Source: Typhlomys cinereus
Lineage: Eukaryota; Chordata; Mammalia; Rodentia; Platacanthomyidae
NCBI GenBank assembly: GCA_023101885.1
Contig: JALPQD010000206.1
Coordinates: 411,107 to 475,106 of the forward strand
Length of the DNA stretch: 64,000 nt
Direction of reading: 5' to 3'
In this document: piece by piece, positions 1 to 10,057 of the stretch
Position numbering within the stretch: the stretch's first letter is position 1
Layout: each line of letters opens with the position of its first letter
Program-made: the position numbers and the translations under genes
Notes under the pieces: generated by a model
What the model was told of the DNA's origin: nothing
Database searches by the model: none
What the model saw: only the letters and a program-made list of their open reading frames with translations

Positions 1-770
1 TGTTGTGTGTATGCAAGCACACACATGTCCAGAGACATGATGGGAATTTTAGGGAAGGGTTGGAGGCACCCTACTCAGAGAAGGAGCCCTAGGCTTGGGC
101 TGGTGTCTGGAAGAACTTGGTCTTCAACCCAAATGGGCGTGACCTTGATTCCTTGTTCTCTCACATCCGAGATAAACAGATGGTGGTCATCTTATCATCG
201 CACAAGGCCCTGTCCCTAAAAGGAAGCAACATTTCCCAGGCATGGAACAGGGAAGCGAGCCCTGAGCTTCCAATCGCTTTCTCTCTCTGCCACTCACAAC
301 AGAGCCTCCTTTTCTCATGATTAGACAAAAAGCAAATGTCCACCCCAGAACTCTTCTCTTATAAAGACCACACAGTTCAGTAAAGTATGCAATTCCTCTA
401 ACCGAGATGACTCTGACCTTACACATTGTGAAATATTAACCTTGGCATTATTGTTTGTGGTACAGTGCATTCTCTTGGGGCCATTTTCTCAAAACAAAGG
501 GATTCTTGAGTCAATCCAGATGGACCAAAACTTCCCCTGGTTCTTGTCCCTGACCCCCAGGTCTTTTGCTGAAAGGAATTGGGGTCAGATGAAGAATTTC
601 GGTTCTCTTAACCACAAATATTAGCTCCCTTCCTTCGCCTTTTAGGTTTTTACTCTTGGTGAACCATTTCCACATGCATTATGTAAAAATCCTTAAAACA
701 CATGTCTGAGTACAGTACTTGCCCCTTATCCAAGCTGTAGACGTAGACTCAGCAGGTAAAGGGGTGGGTC
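1..770. other. Unique sequence, no gene recognised
   Basis: No repeat family, splice-bounded exon or RNA gene is recognisable. Open frames here are short (60-80 codons), overlap on both strands and resemble nothing known, as expected for non-coding mammalian DNA. Confidence 0.5.
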
Positions 771-856
771 AGGTTCCCACAGCTATCAGGCAGCTCAGCA
801 CGCCTCCCCTCCCCCATCCCGCCCCTCCAGCACCTCCGCAGCCTCTTTGCTTTGCT

Positions 857-1004
857 CAGCTGCCTTCTGTCTGGCTGTAGCCCCAGCTGCTCCGTCTCCC
901 CACTCTGTGGGAGGCCATCAGGCTACAGCCCGGAGAGGAAGCGCTGAATAGAGGCCCAGCTGCAGCTGGCACGCGGCTGAGGGGGGCTGGTTGTTCTGCA
1001 GCTG
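857..1004. promoter_or_regulatory. Cluster of five CAGCTG E-boxes (candidate enhancer)
   Basis: The hexamer CAGCTG occurs at 857-862, 884-889, 957-962, 963-968 and 999-1004. The two central copies form a perfect 14-bp palindrome (956-969). CAGCTG is the preferred site of several bHLH dimers such as the MyoD, ASCL1 and TAL1/E-protein classes. The surrounding 770-1200 stretch is moderately GC-rich and matches no repeat I recognise. That it is an enhancer is inference from motif density only. Confidence 0.3.
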
Positions 1005-1560
1005 ATGGGTGGAGGAGGAGCCAGTTGCCCCACAGGGCCAAGGTCCTATCAAGTCCCCACAGAGCTGGGGAGGAGGACTACGGGACTTGATCTGCCTGTT
1101 CCCTCACCCCTGCCTTGGGCTCCTCCAGTTGATTCTACTCCCAGCCGATCCCCCTGCAGTGCAGCGGAGGACCCGCAGGGAGTCCCAGAATGCTCCTTGT
1201 GAGCCTTATGCCCTGTCAATTTACCTTCACTCCAACCTTCCCCACTTGCCTACCTGGCTGTGCTTCCTGCTTCCTGCAGAATTGGCTAATCAGTATCCTG
1301 CTCTTCACAAAGTTTGTGATCTCTTCCTGTTTCTTGAAGACTCTGCCTCTACCCTCTCTTCCCCTCTGCAGTTTAGCCATACTTAAGTCCCTTCGGGCAT
1401 TTTTAGGGGAAAAAAAGTGCAAATCTATGTATGTCTTCCTTCATAGTGGCTTTCTCCTCCTCCTCCTCTTCTTCCTCTTCTTCTTTTTTTTTTTTTTTAT
1501 GACAACTGCCTTATTTGTAAAAGTTGCTGAACTCCACTATACAGCTGATATTCAACTAAT
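1005..1560. other. Unique sequence with a short pyrimidine tract
   Basis: Nothing recognisable as a gene. A C/T-rich run ending in poly(T) lies at about 1452-1499, just before an old LTR. A 125-codon open frame on the plus strand (1009-1386) has no recognisable domain and is overlapped by other frames, so I do not call it coding. Confidence 0.45.
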
Positions 1561-1561
1561 A

Positions 1562-1909
1562 TGATAGTCCAGTTATAATTCTCAGTCTAGCTTGACAGGA
1601 CGGCATGCACCAACACCAGGGCCGAGGGAACTGGCCACACCATCTCTACACAACAGCTGAGAGAGGGACAATCCTTACTTGCCAGACCAGCATGTCTGGC
1701 CAAGTGTACACAAGGATGCCAACTCTCTCAACCAGCTGTCTGTATTTTATTCTAGGGCCTAATCCCACCCACCTTAGGCTGCACCTTCTCCATCAGCTAG
1801 ACAATCTCCTGCAGGTCTGCTCTGAGCCTAACTCAACCACTAATTCTCTATAAATTGCCCAGACTCAAACCCTCAACAGTCAAGTTGACACCTGTGCTTA
1901 ACTATGACA
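1562..1909 (-). mobile_element. MaLR-type LTR (ORR1/MT-like, 'family A'), 3'-truncated
   Basis: On the minus strand the element starts TGTCATAGTTAAGCACAGG and continues with a GTGTCAACTTGAC block, as in at least five other copies in the window (10282, 23208, 34413, 50415, 55776). The copy at 23208-23631 is the fullest for comparison. The 3' end is missing here: sequence homology stops near 1562 before the AATAAA-like part. Rodent ORR1 and MT LTRs of the ERVL-MaLR group carry a similar TGTCAACTTGACAC block. No target-site duplication can be expected from the truncated end. Confidence 0.6.
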
Positions 1910-2160
1910 TATGCATATATGGTATATTTAAAATCTATAAAATATTTTGGTACATGTATTTAAAGTCTATAATATGTATTTGATATATATATTATATATC
2001 AGATTTGTGTGTCTTAACAGCTATGTTTTATTTTACAAGTAAACAATATTTTACAATTATAGAAAACATAAAAACCTTTCTATTCAAATTCTAAGCATGA
2101 GTTTCTGTTCCTAGTAGCAAAATATACAATCCTTATTTCTGAATAATGAAAGTAAAATGG
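1910..2160. other. AT-rich unique sequence
   Basis: TA-rich low-complexity DNA (runs of tatat and tatgtattt). No gene or repeat family recognised. Confidence 0.4.
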
Positions 2161-2374
2161 TGGACTGGAGAGGTGGCTCAGGGGTTAAGCCTCTGGCTTG
2201 CAGGCAGAAGGTCCTGAGTTCGGATCCTAGACCCCACGTATAGACACTGGGTGGAAGCGGGGCGGCCTGCATTTCTGGTCCTGGTAGGGCAAAGCCTGTG
2301 AAGCCCGGAGCAGAGTAAATAAGGAGGAGGTGGAGGCGGTTCATGGTGGTTCCCGAATTCGCCCATGGTTCTAT

Positions 2375-2448
<74 letters not shown>

Positions 2449-2450
2449 GA
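2161..2450 (+). mobile_element. tRNA-headed SINE (B2 superfamily), full length
   Basis: The head reads 'ggactggagaggtggctc' with a pol III A-box-like region, then a B-box-like 'gagttcggatcc' at about 2216-2227. The body ends in a (CA)n stretch at about 2376-2401 and a long (TAAA)n tail to about 2448. The same head and 3' half ('tgcacttc..gccctggtgggt', 'ggttcccgaattc' here) recur at 8265, 37411, 41465 and 49405. The 3' body differs from mouse B2. No clear target-site duplication is visible. Confidence 0.75.
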
Positions 2451-2980
2451 GAATTCTCCATCTTATAAATTTAGAGATGGAGGTAAGTAAGACAATTTGT
2501 CTTCTCAATCCTAAGTTTATCTTTTATTCAAGTAGTGTAAAATAAACCCACTGAAGTGGAATTTTACAGAAGTGAATGGGATCAAGGGCTCTCTCCTGTC
2601 AGAGGTGATTTGCAAGAGTCTTGCCCTTGCAGATTTCCTCGTGATATATTATCTCTGGGAGAATTCCTGAGTTACTAAATCCCTCATGTGACTCAGACTG
2701 AGTTCAAATATGCAGTTTCAGGGACCATGAATTGTCTCCTTGGAAATACTTGTCCTGTGTACTTTGGATGAAACAAAATTTAGAGAAAGTGAGAATTAAC
2801 ACTATTAGCAAGTTGAGGTCTGAAAAAAAAATTTATACTCCCCCAGAACACATAAGAGCTCTTATTTTAGTTGTCTTTCCGGTTGGTAAAATACCCAACA
2901 AGGCAATTTTAGGGAGAAGAGGTTGATGCCACCTTGCAGTTCCATGATGTAGGGAAAAGGCACAGCAGCAGCTAATCATA
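2451..2980. other. Unique sequence
   Basis: No gene or repeat recognised apart from an A-run at 2824-2831. A 64-codon open frame at 2732-2926 has no features of a protein. Confidence 0.4.
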
Positions 2981-2981
2981 T

Positions 2982-3062
2982 CACATCCACATCCACATCC
3001 ACATCCACATCCACATCCACATCCACATCCACATCCACATCCACAGCAGCAGCAGCAGCAGC
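2982..3062. repeat. CACATC hexanucleotide microsatellite joined to a CAG array
   Basis: About ten head-to-tail copies of CACATC (2982-3043) run straight into about six CAG/AGC triplets (3044-3062). A short CAGCAGCAG run also lies just upstream at about 2962-2972. On the minus strand the hexamer reads as an open Val-Asp alternation, which is a repeat artefact and not a protein. Confidence 0.9.
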
Positions 3063-3197
3063 AATAGGGGGCAAGGAATTGATGTATAAATGCTTGGTTC
3101 TTGCTTGAGCTTTATATGGTTCGATCCTGTGTCTAGAGCACGGTCCTGCCCACAATGGGCTAGGTCTTCCCACATTAGTTATGCAATCAAGACAGTC

Positions 3198-3235
3198 CCT
3201 CACAGGCCAGTCCTACTATTGACTGGCCTGTGAGG
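3198..3235. repeat. Perfect 15-bp inverted repeat with 8-nt loop
   Basis: The left arm 3198-3212 (CCTCACAGGCCAGTC) is exactly complementary to the right arm 3221-3235, separated by the 8-base loop CTACTATT. Pairing does not extend beyond the arms. No flanking duplication marks it as a MITE. It would form a stable hairpin as RNA or extruded DNA. Confidence 0.85.
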
Positions 3236-3331
3236 TTGGTCCAGGGTCTGCCTTCTAGGTTTGAGGCTGACAGTATTAACCATTCAAACTGTTCAAGAGA
3301 TAGGAGAAAAGAAAGAATCAGAAAGATAAAT

Positions 3332-3455
3332 GGAGCTAGCCTGTGCCTGTAATCTTAGCACTGGGAGGCTGAGGGAATTCGAAGACAATATAGGATACAT
3401 TTTGAGTAGGAGTCTATCCAGAGCTACATAGCCAGACCCCATGCAAAACAAACGA
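3332..3455 (+). mobile_element. Diverged B1 SINE
   Basis: Carries the 7SL-type order 'gcctgtgcctgtaatctta', 'gcactgggaggctgag', then 'gagctacatagccagacccc' and an A-rich end, matching a B1 right through. Many substitutions mark it as old. Confidence 0.65.
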
Positions 3456-5640
3456 AGATGAATGTCTAGGCCCAGTTTTTGCTGCTTCTGTCAAGGACAG
3501 GACTGGTCTGCTAAAAGGATGGAGACAAACTAGTGAAAGGGTCATCGTCTGAGAGAGAAGACATGAAGTGACATTTTGTGCTTAAAAGAGTTCATGTCTC
3601 TTGGCATAAAGCCACTCTACCGGGAGATCTACCAGAGAGCTCACAGACCCACCACTGATAACCTGGGAGATTTGTGGAAGACGAAAATCCTATTGGAAAA
3701 CGAAGAAAGGGCAAATGCCTTGATTTTTCAGAAAATACCACGAATCACTCTAACAACGACTATGGATTTATAAGCTTGGCACTAGTCCTAGGCAAAATTC
3801 TGTGAAAGCTTCTTCCACTAATGGCTTATGAGCGCTTACAAATTAAGCAGCAATCCCTCTAAGCCAGTCACATCTCAGTAAAGCAGGCCATGCTAGAGAA
3901 ATCTAATTTCCCTTTCTGATTAAGGCCATTAGACTGACTGAGCAGATTGTGAAGAGTAATGCACGCAAGATACTCAGACGACAACAGGACGGCTTTTTCA
4001 AAGACAGGCTGGACGATGGTATCACAAGGTGGCTTCACCACCTTACCCAACAAAACCAGTTAACGTGGAAGCAGGGCCAGGTGGCTGCTACAGGGCTTTG
4101 GACCCAGAGCTGGGCCTTCCACACTACTTTACATGTTAATGAGGTCAAGCAATATATGCACTATGCTCTCTGTTCTTTGTGGAACTCCTTGGTCCATAGA
4201 CCTTGATGAAGGGAGAGATGTAGGTAACAGCAGTTACCTCCAGCTGCTTAGTCATACCAATTCGTGATGTCATGACGCATCATGTTATTTTATGCTCCCT
4301 TTACTTGGTGCATTTGTCCATCTCTGGTGGCAATGCTCTTTTATCTTTCCTGCCAATTTCTTGAAGTACCTAATAAATTCCTCTTCACTCTTCAAGATTC
4401 ATCGCAAACTTTTCGTCCATATCGACCTTGCTTTCCTTCCTACTCTTTTCCTACACCACATCTAATATATTCTTCCCCGTCTCAATTGTGTTGTTAGTAC
4501 TGACTGCTGCCTGGTAACTAGATACTTACTTGCATTTAATGACCTATTTTCTTCCCCGTGTTCTCTACATCCACCACCTTTTCCTGATGAAGGATTTCAA
4601 CTCATTAAGGTTAGACGACAGATCTTACTTACCCAGAGCTGCCACTTAATAGACACTCTCAGTAAAAGACTAAATGAACAAAATGAATGAATGAATGCCT
4701 TGCATAAAAACCCATTATCCTGGCTCTTTGTGACTGAGTCTCAGCCTGCTGAGAATCACAATTACATTTCCATGTAGACTGAACCAGCTTCCTAAAAGAT
4801 TTTTAAAAACACATTGAATGGGGCTTTCCTCTCTAGTCACCTGCTGCCTCAATCAGAGCTTATAACTGCATTGAGACCATAGCAGAACTCTTCCCTGACA
4901 CAGACAAACCACAGAGCCTTAACCTTACAGAGCCTCCTGGGGATGTGAGTGACTGAATTCACCAGGAACCACACACTGAAAGTCCCATTTTTCAAGACTT
5001 TCCTTTAAGAGTCTCCTAGAAAGCACATTCATACTATCTGGACAGCAAGAGGCATTTTTTTAGGGAGGTGTGTGCACTTCTTGAAAAGGGAATTGAGCCT
5101 CACACATCTTATCCTCTTTTCTTCCAGTTATCTCAAAAAGTGCTACTTTGTTTTAAATGCAACCAGATCATGAAGGCAGGAAGAGTCAGCCAGTCTTCCT
5201 GGTGCTAGAGGAAGAGTCTTCATTATCAAAGGGTCTGATTCTTTGACAAGGATGCTCTGTGCTCTAATGAAAGAATTAAAATTCGAATGGAGGCACCTAC
5301 CGAATGCAAGTCAGCAGGCATTTATGTCCCTGCCAATGATTCAGTTCTCAATAGCAAGACCAGGCCGCGTTTGTTGCAGGCTGGCTGAGATGCTCGACGG
5401 GAAGACAGGACAGCTTGGCCTGATACCAGCGCTCCCAAGTCTATTCTGGATCCCATGTGATGGGAGCTGGCAGTCAGCACCCTCCCAAATGCAGGGGGTC
5501 ATGGCCCACTGGTGACCCTCATCACTTGTGACTAGGACTGGCTTCACATGCAGATTCTGTCAAGCCAGAAGGACAAAGGCCTGGGCCTTGGAAGCAGACA
5601 GACCACGGTGTGAGTATTCAGTGTGACCACCAGGTCCCAA
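3456..5640. other. Unique sequence with an old MIR/L2-type end
   Basis: No gene recognised. The segment at about 4635-4700 ends in a (AATG)n motif after 'agacactctcagtaaa', which resembles the 3' terminus of L2/MIR-type repeats. The open frames at 3949-4206, 4282-4497 and 5243-5515 (70-90 codons) show no domain, signal or conservation that I can point to. Confidence 0.4.
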
Positions 5641-5739
5641 AGGAAATCAGACTTTCTCAGTTGCTTTTAAAGGGACATCAGAATTTATTAATAGTGGGTA
5701 TAGAAACAGCTTTCTATTTTTAATCACAAGACAAGTGAA

Positions 5740-5830
5740 AATACTTAGGCGATTAAAATCATTATGTACCACAATAGCCTATTGTGAAACTTGCACCTGA
5801 AACGCTAAGCAATTAATTGCTAATGCTTAT
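5740..5830. promoter_or_regulatory. AT-rich candidate regulatory element with paired SOX-like and homeodomain motifs
   Basis: A perfect inverted repeat CACAATAG-C-CTATTGTG lies at 5770-5786. It places two ACAAT/ATTGT cores face to face, like a dimeric SOX site. A perfect 12-bp palindrome GCAATTAATTGC at 5809-5820 holds a TAATTA homeodomain core. The surrounding 5640-6100 sequence is AT-rich and has no repeat signature. The regulatory role is inference. Confidence 0.3.
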
Positions 5831-6099
5831 ATATTGATAATATCATATGTTTGGACTCAACTTGTCATTATGGCTCCATGTTCCTGTAATGGCCTGGGCT
5901 GAAAACTTTAGCGCTCTTAGATTCTATAGAAACAACTTCTAGAGTGTGGATTTAAGTATAAACCTCATGTGCATGTGGTGTGTATGTGTGTGCATCTATG
6001 TTATTGCTATCATTTCTTGCTATTGTTTAGTTTTTGAAAGTGTTGTCTATCAAGTGATGAAAAGCTTGAAAGCACACTAATATGCACTGTTTATCATGA

Positions 6100-6560
6100 T
6101 GTGGCAAATGGGGCCATTGGTGATAGGCATAAATTAGTACATCTTGTCCTAAATTTCAAATGCCTAAGACTGACACTTAAGTAAATAAATAGAAGTGTGC
6201 TAATCTGTGAAATACATATAATAGTGTTCAATGTAAAAACATCAATTGATTATGATAAATCTGCATAATCAACACAATCAATTAAAAGTTACTTGCGAAT
6301 CCTACCTATTCATCTAGGCAGACACCCATCATTTATTAAGAGAAAAGAGCAATTATAAAAACACACATACAGTAACCCCAACTTTGTAAGATATGACTCA
6401 TTCCAACATTCTCAAGTGCATGAAAGTATAGAAATAAGTACACCAAAATGTTAACAATGGTGGGTTGGACAAGTTGTAAGATGCCTTTAATTCCCATTTT
6501 GGATGTATGTACATATGTGCAATGGGAGACATTATGTGCAAATTTTCACTATTGCTTTGT
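6100..6560 (+). mobile_element. Possible ancient LINE-1 3' fragment
   Basis: The stretch around 6340-6560 has the sense of an old LINE-1 3' end: 'tgaaagtatagaaataag', 'caccaaaatgttaacaatgg' and a following T-rich part. Divergence is high and the boundaries are guesses. Confidence 0.3.
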
Positions 6561-7380
6561 TACATGCTTAAATAAGAGGAATTCTTATTCTTGTACATTA
6601 GAGTACATGGGGTGGAGGAGGCAGCAAGGCAGGAAAATTAAGAACCAAAAATAGGGGTTGACAAGCTTGAGACTTTCATGAGATCAGAAACCTTGCATTT
6701 ATTGTTTTTGCCATTCTTCTACTTCCTGACCTTGGTTAACAGTAATTCTTATGGCAGGAAGGGAATCCTTTGGAGAAGGCAGAGAATGGGGGAAACAAAG
6801 GAGAGAACATTTTGTGCTATGACCTGGCTGATTGTATGGAGAGTGAGCAGAGACATGAAGTCTTTGGAATCTGACCAGAACAGGGAGCAGACTGTCCCTC
6901 CCTAGGCTGTGGGCAGAAGGAAGGGGCCTGATAGCAAATGGCTGCCTCAGAGAAAGCAGACAAGGCCTAACTGCCAGGGGGATTGTGGGTTGACTTCGGG
7001 GGCCAGGACCACTCTAAATTTGCTGGCCATAGAACAAAGGGCCCATGCATACATTGCCACACTTTTTGAAAACCACCGACACTTGAGTCCCAGGCATGCA
7101 GGAGCCATGCAAGCACTTCACAGGGAGAAAAGGAAAGATTCTTCCCCAGAGAAACTGTTTCTGGGTGGAAATTGTGTCCACAATTGTTCAGTATCCAGGG
7201 AATATTGGCCCAGGACTGTGTCTTCCATAAAATAACATGGTGTGTACATTTAACTTCTGCACATTGGTACGTCATTCACAATGCCTACACAGGTAAATGC
7301 TATTCAGATAACGTTTTAAAGTTCTACTTGGCAATAATAGCAAAATAAGTCTACATGTGTTTACTATAGATACCTATTTT
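6561..7380. other. Unique sequence
   Basis: No repeat or gene recognised. The 108-codon plus frame (6909-7235) and the 102-codon minus frame (6967-7275) overlap each other and have no recognisable motif. Confidence 0.4.
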
Positions 7381-7640
7381 TATTTTTTTGTATGTTTGTA
7401 TGCAAGAGGGCATTTGAGTGTATGTGCCAAGGGTGACATTGGGAATCATCCTGGATTGTTCTACTTTCTTATTATTTTGCTCTAGGGTTTCCCAGGATCC
7501 GTCTTCTAGGGCCAGAATTACAGACATCTCCATATCTACCTCGAATTTTTATGTGATATCTGGAGATCCAAACTCAGTTTTCTTGCCTTGTAAAGCAAAG
7601 GCTTTAACCCTGAGCTCTCTAGCTCAGACATGTTTTTTCC
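7381..7640 (-). mobile_element. Diverged tRNA-headed SINE (B2 superfamily)
   Basis: Read on the minus strand, the head ('ctgagctagagagctcag') lies near 7625 and the body carries 'caggatgattccc' before the 3' end near 7390. The order matches the copy at 21125-21443. It is old and its 3' tail is degraded. Confidence 0.55.
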
Positions 7641-7981
7641 TCCAAATATTTTTAATACTCTGTTAGTTAAGAAATCTTTGGATGTAGATACATGAATATA
7701 GAAGCCAAACCATACTGATATCCCCTTTGAGAAAAAGCAACTTGCTCGACTGCAAGCGCGGCCCAGCTAATGCAGTCAAAGCTTCCACCAGCTTTTCATT
7801 TCCTCTTCATCAATAGGGAATCAAGCAGCACCAAATGTTTAAGAATGTCTGTAGCAATACAAAGTGAAGCAAAAATCAAATAGAGGGGGAATAACTGAAC
7901 CTAAAACTGAGAATTAAAATTTGGGAATTCTGTGGTTTCGTACAAGTGGTATACCCAGAATCTATATTGCTTTATAAGCAC

Positions 7982-8632
7982 TACTATGGTTTGAATGTGA
8001 AATGTTGTGCATCATCCCCCGCCTACCTTTCTACTGCCCCCATCGCCCCCTCCTCTATAGTGGGTCTTACCTTGTGCGAGCGGCTTTCCGGGGGCCAACC
8101 GCGAGGTATATTATCTCCGGCCACTTCCTCTCTAGCTTTCTCCCTGCCGATCTGCCCTGATGTGAATTGAACTGCTCTGCCATGATTTCCCTGCTGTGAT
8201 GGACGGAACCCTCTGGAACCATGAACCAATATAAATCTTTCCTCCTTAAAGTTGTCTATGTCAGGCTGGAGAGATGGCTCAGGGGCAAAGTCTCTACGTC
8301 GCAAGCAGAAGATCCTGAGTTCAGATCCCAGGTCCCACATAAAAAGGCCAAGCAAAAACGGCTTTAGCTTGCACTTCCAGCCCTGGTGAGCAGAACCTGG
8401 GAAATCCTAGAGAGAAGCAAGAAGGAGGTAGAAGCAATCCAAATTCAGGATGATCCCCTGAGTCACTCTTGGTCCTCCACCCAGATGCACAGTGCCCTCT
8501 GATACGCACACACACGAGATACACACGTGCATACATGTACACACACATCTGCGCTAAATAAATGAACAAAAAAAGCTTTTAAAAAAGTTGTCTATGTCAG
8601 ATAAGTTGGCCAAGGTGACAAAAAGATAATGA
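7982..8632 (+). mobile_element. MaLR-type LTR ('family B'), split by a SINE
   Basis: The 5' part (7982-8264) starts with the 'tatggtttgaatgtgaaatg' block and runs to 'ggaaccatgaaccaatataa' and 'ctccttaaagttg'. The 3' remnant is 8601-8632. The element at 8265-8583 interrupts it. The same family occurs complete at 19867-20204, 34599-34941 and 62236-62608. Together these have the organisation of ERVL-MaLR solo LTRs. Confidence 0.6.
8265..8583 (+). mobile_element. tRNA-headed SINE with 17-bp target-site duplication
   Basis: Full-length member starting 'gctggagagatggctcag' and ending in A-rich sequence after CA repeats and 'ctaaataaatgaac'. It is flanked by a perfect 17-bp duplication, AAAGTTGTCTATGTCAG, at 8248-8264 and 8584-8600. 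This is the mark of LINE-mediated insertion. It sits inside the older LTR, so it is the younger of the two. Confidence 0.9.
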
Positions 8633-9646
8633 AAAGCACTGAGTGAGTGATGGGTTCTCTCTCTCTCGCTCTCTTTCTTTCTCTCTCTCTAATAAAACGA
8701 GACATTGTGTCTGAAAGTTTAGGAGTGCCCATGTTTCCCCACACATCCTGTGGTACTTCAGAAGGACTCATTATTCAGAGGTAGCTGTGATAAGCCACTG
8801 AGACATGTTGGGCAGAACGTAGAGGAGACCAACACCAGCTTCCCATGGTTTCGCTCTGGATGGAGTGAAGGTTGTCAGGCAGAGCACGCTTTCAGCACGC
8901 TTTGAGCACGCTGTGTATCCAGGCAGTGCAATGCTTCCCCAGGGGAACCCATGCAAGACTCTGAGTCCAGGGCCATGACTGCTGGGCACTGGACACTCCT
9001 CTGCCTGTGTGCTGTGATGTGAGCACGTCTTGTAAAAGTTCAGGTGTCAACCTAAAAATCAAATTCATGTGTTCATGACATCTGACCTTAGGAGATAATT
9101 AGGGTTAGAGGAAGTCATGCGGATGTGTAAGAAGAGGAAGACAAACCAGGGCTAGCAAGCTTGCTCTATCTGGTCATATGATCCCCTGTGCTTTGTTGTA
9201 GCAGAAAAATCCCTGCCAGATGCCTACATGGCACTGTCGGGTTGCCCAGCCTTCAGAATCATAAGCCAAATAAGCCTCTAATGTCTATAAATTACCTGAT
9301 CTGGTACTCAGTTATAGCAACGGCTTCAGATTTCCCAAGCAAAACTATGTGTTCATTACAAACCACACTATCTACCAGGTGATCCAAACAGGTGGATACA
9401 CAGAATACACAGAGTGCATGCAGCACTATGACAACTTTGTTGTTTCCTGCCATAAGGAGTAAAGCAGTGGTCAAGTGTCCAGCAGCAGCAGTGTCTCCTA
9501 GAAACAGCGACATTAGACCTAACGTTTAACTGGTTCCTAGAGACTCAAAGTGAAAAATCAATACAAAATATTAAAAACATCTGAACGGAAGAGTAGAAAA
9601 AGGGATCAAGAAATGGAAAATAAAATAATCTTAAGAATATTTTATT
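8633..9646. other. Unique sequence with a CT microsatellite and a short triplication
   Basis: A (CT)n stretch at about 8655-8692 is followed by unique DNA. An 11-bp unit (core GCACGCTTT) is repeated about three times at 8883-8912. No gene is recognisable up to the GA repeat at 9648. Confidence 0.45.
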
Positions 9647-9647
9647 T

Positions 9648-9695
9648 GAAAGAGAGAGAGAGAGAGAGAGAGAAAGGGAGAGAGAAAGAGAGGGC
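9648..9695. repeat. GA microsatellite
   Basis: Alternating AG/GA with two interruptions, immediately before a MaLR LTR. Confidence 0.85.
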
Positions 9696-9712
9696 ATACA
9701 TAGGTAGATCTC

Positions 9713-10057
9713 TATCATAGTTTGAAATGTGAATTGTCCCCCTCAGGATCATGTGTTTGAATCTTTAAGGAGGTGGAGCCTCGCTGGAAGAAGGCAGTCA
9801 CAGGGGATGGGCCTTGAGGTTGATTAGTCCCACCCTGCTTGAGTGAATGAGTCTGCTCTTGAGTTTGTGGCAGTTCTCAGCCTCCACGAAGGACTTAGAC
9901 CTAGACCGCCTCCAGCTTCCTCCAGCCAGTCATGCCCTGTCTGTCTTGAATGATTGTATTTCCCCTCTGGAACCATAAGCTGGACAAATCTCCCCTTAAT
10001 TTGCTTGACTTTGAGTGGTAGTGTCTCACACACAGAAGCACAAAGAGTAACGGAGAC
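9713..10057 (+). mobile_element. MaLR-type LTR ('family B')
   Basis: Starts TATCATAGTTTGAAATGTG (first G of the usual TGTCATGG lost) and ends in 'agtaacggagaca'. It carries 'ggaggtggagcct', 'ccaccctgctt', 'ctctggaaccataag' and 'cttgactttgagtg', in the same order as the other copies. No clean duplication is seen. Confidence 0.65.

Noticed and set aside
2976..3203. Val-Asp repeat protein on the minus strand
   Set aside because: Translation of the CACATC microsatellite.
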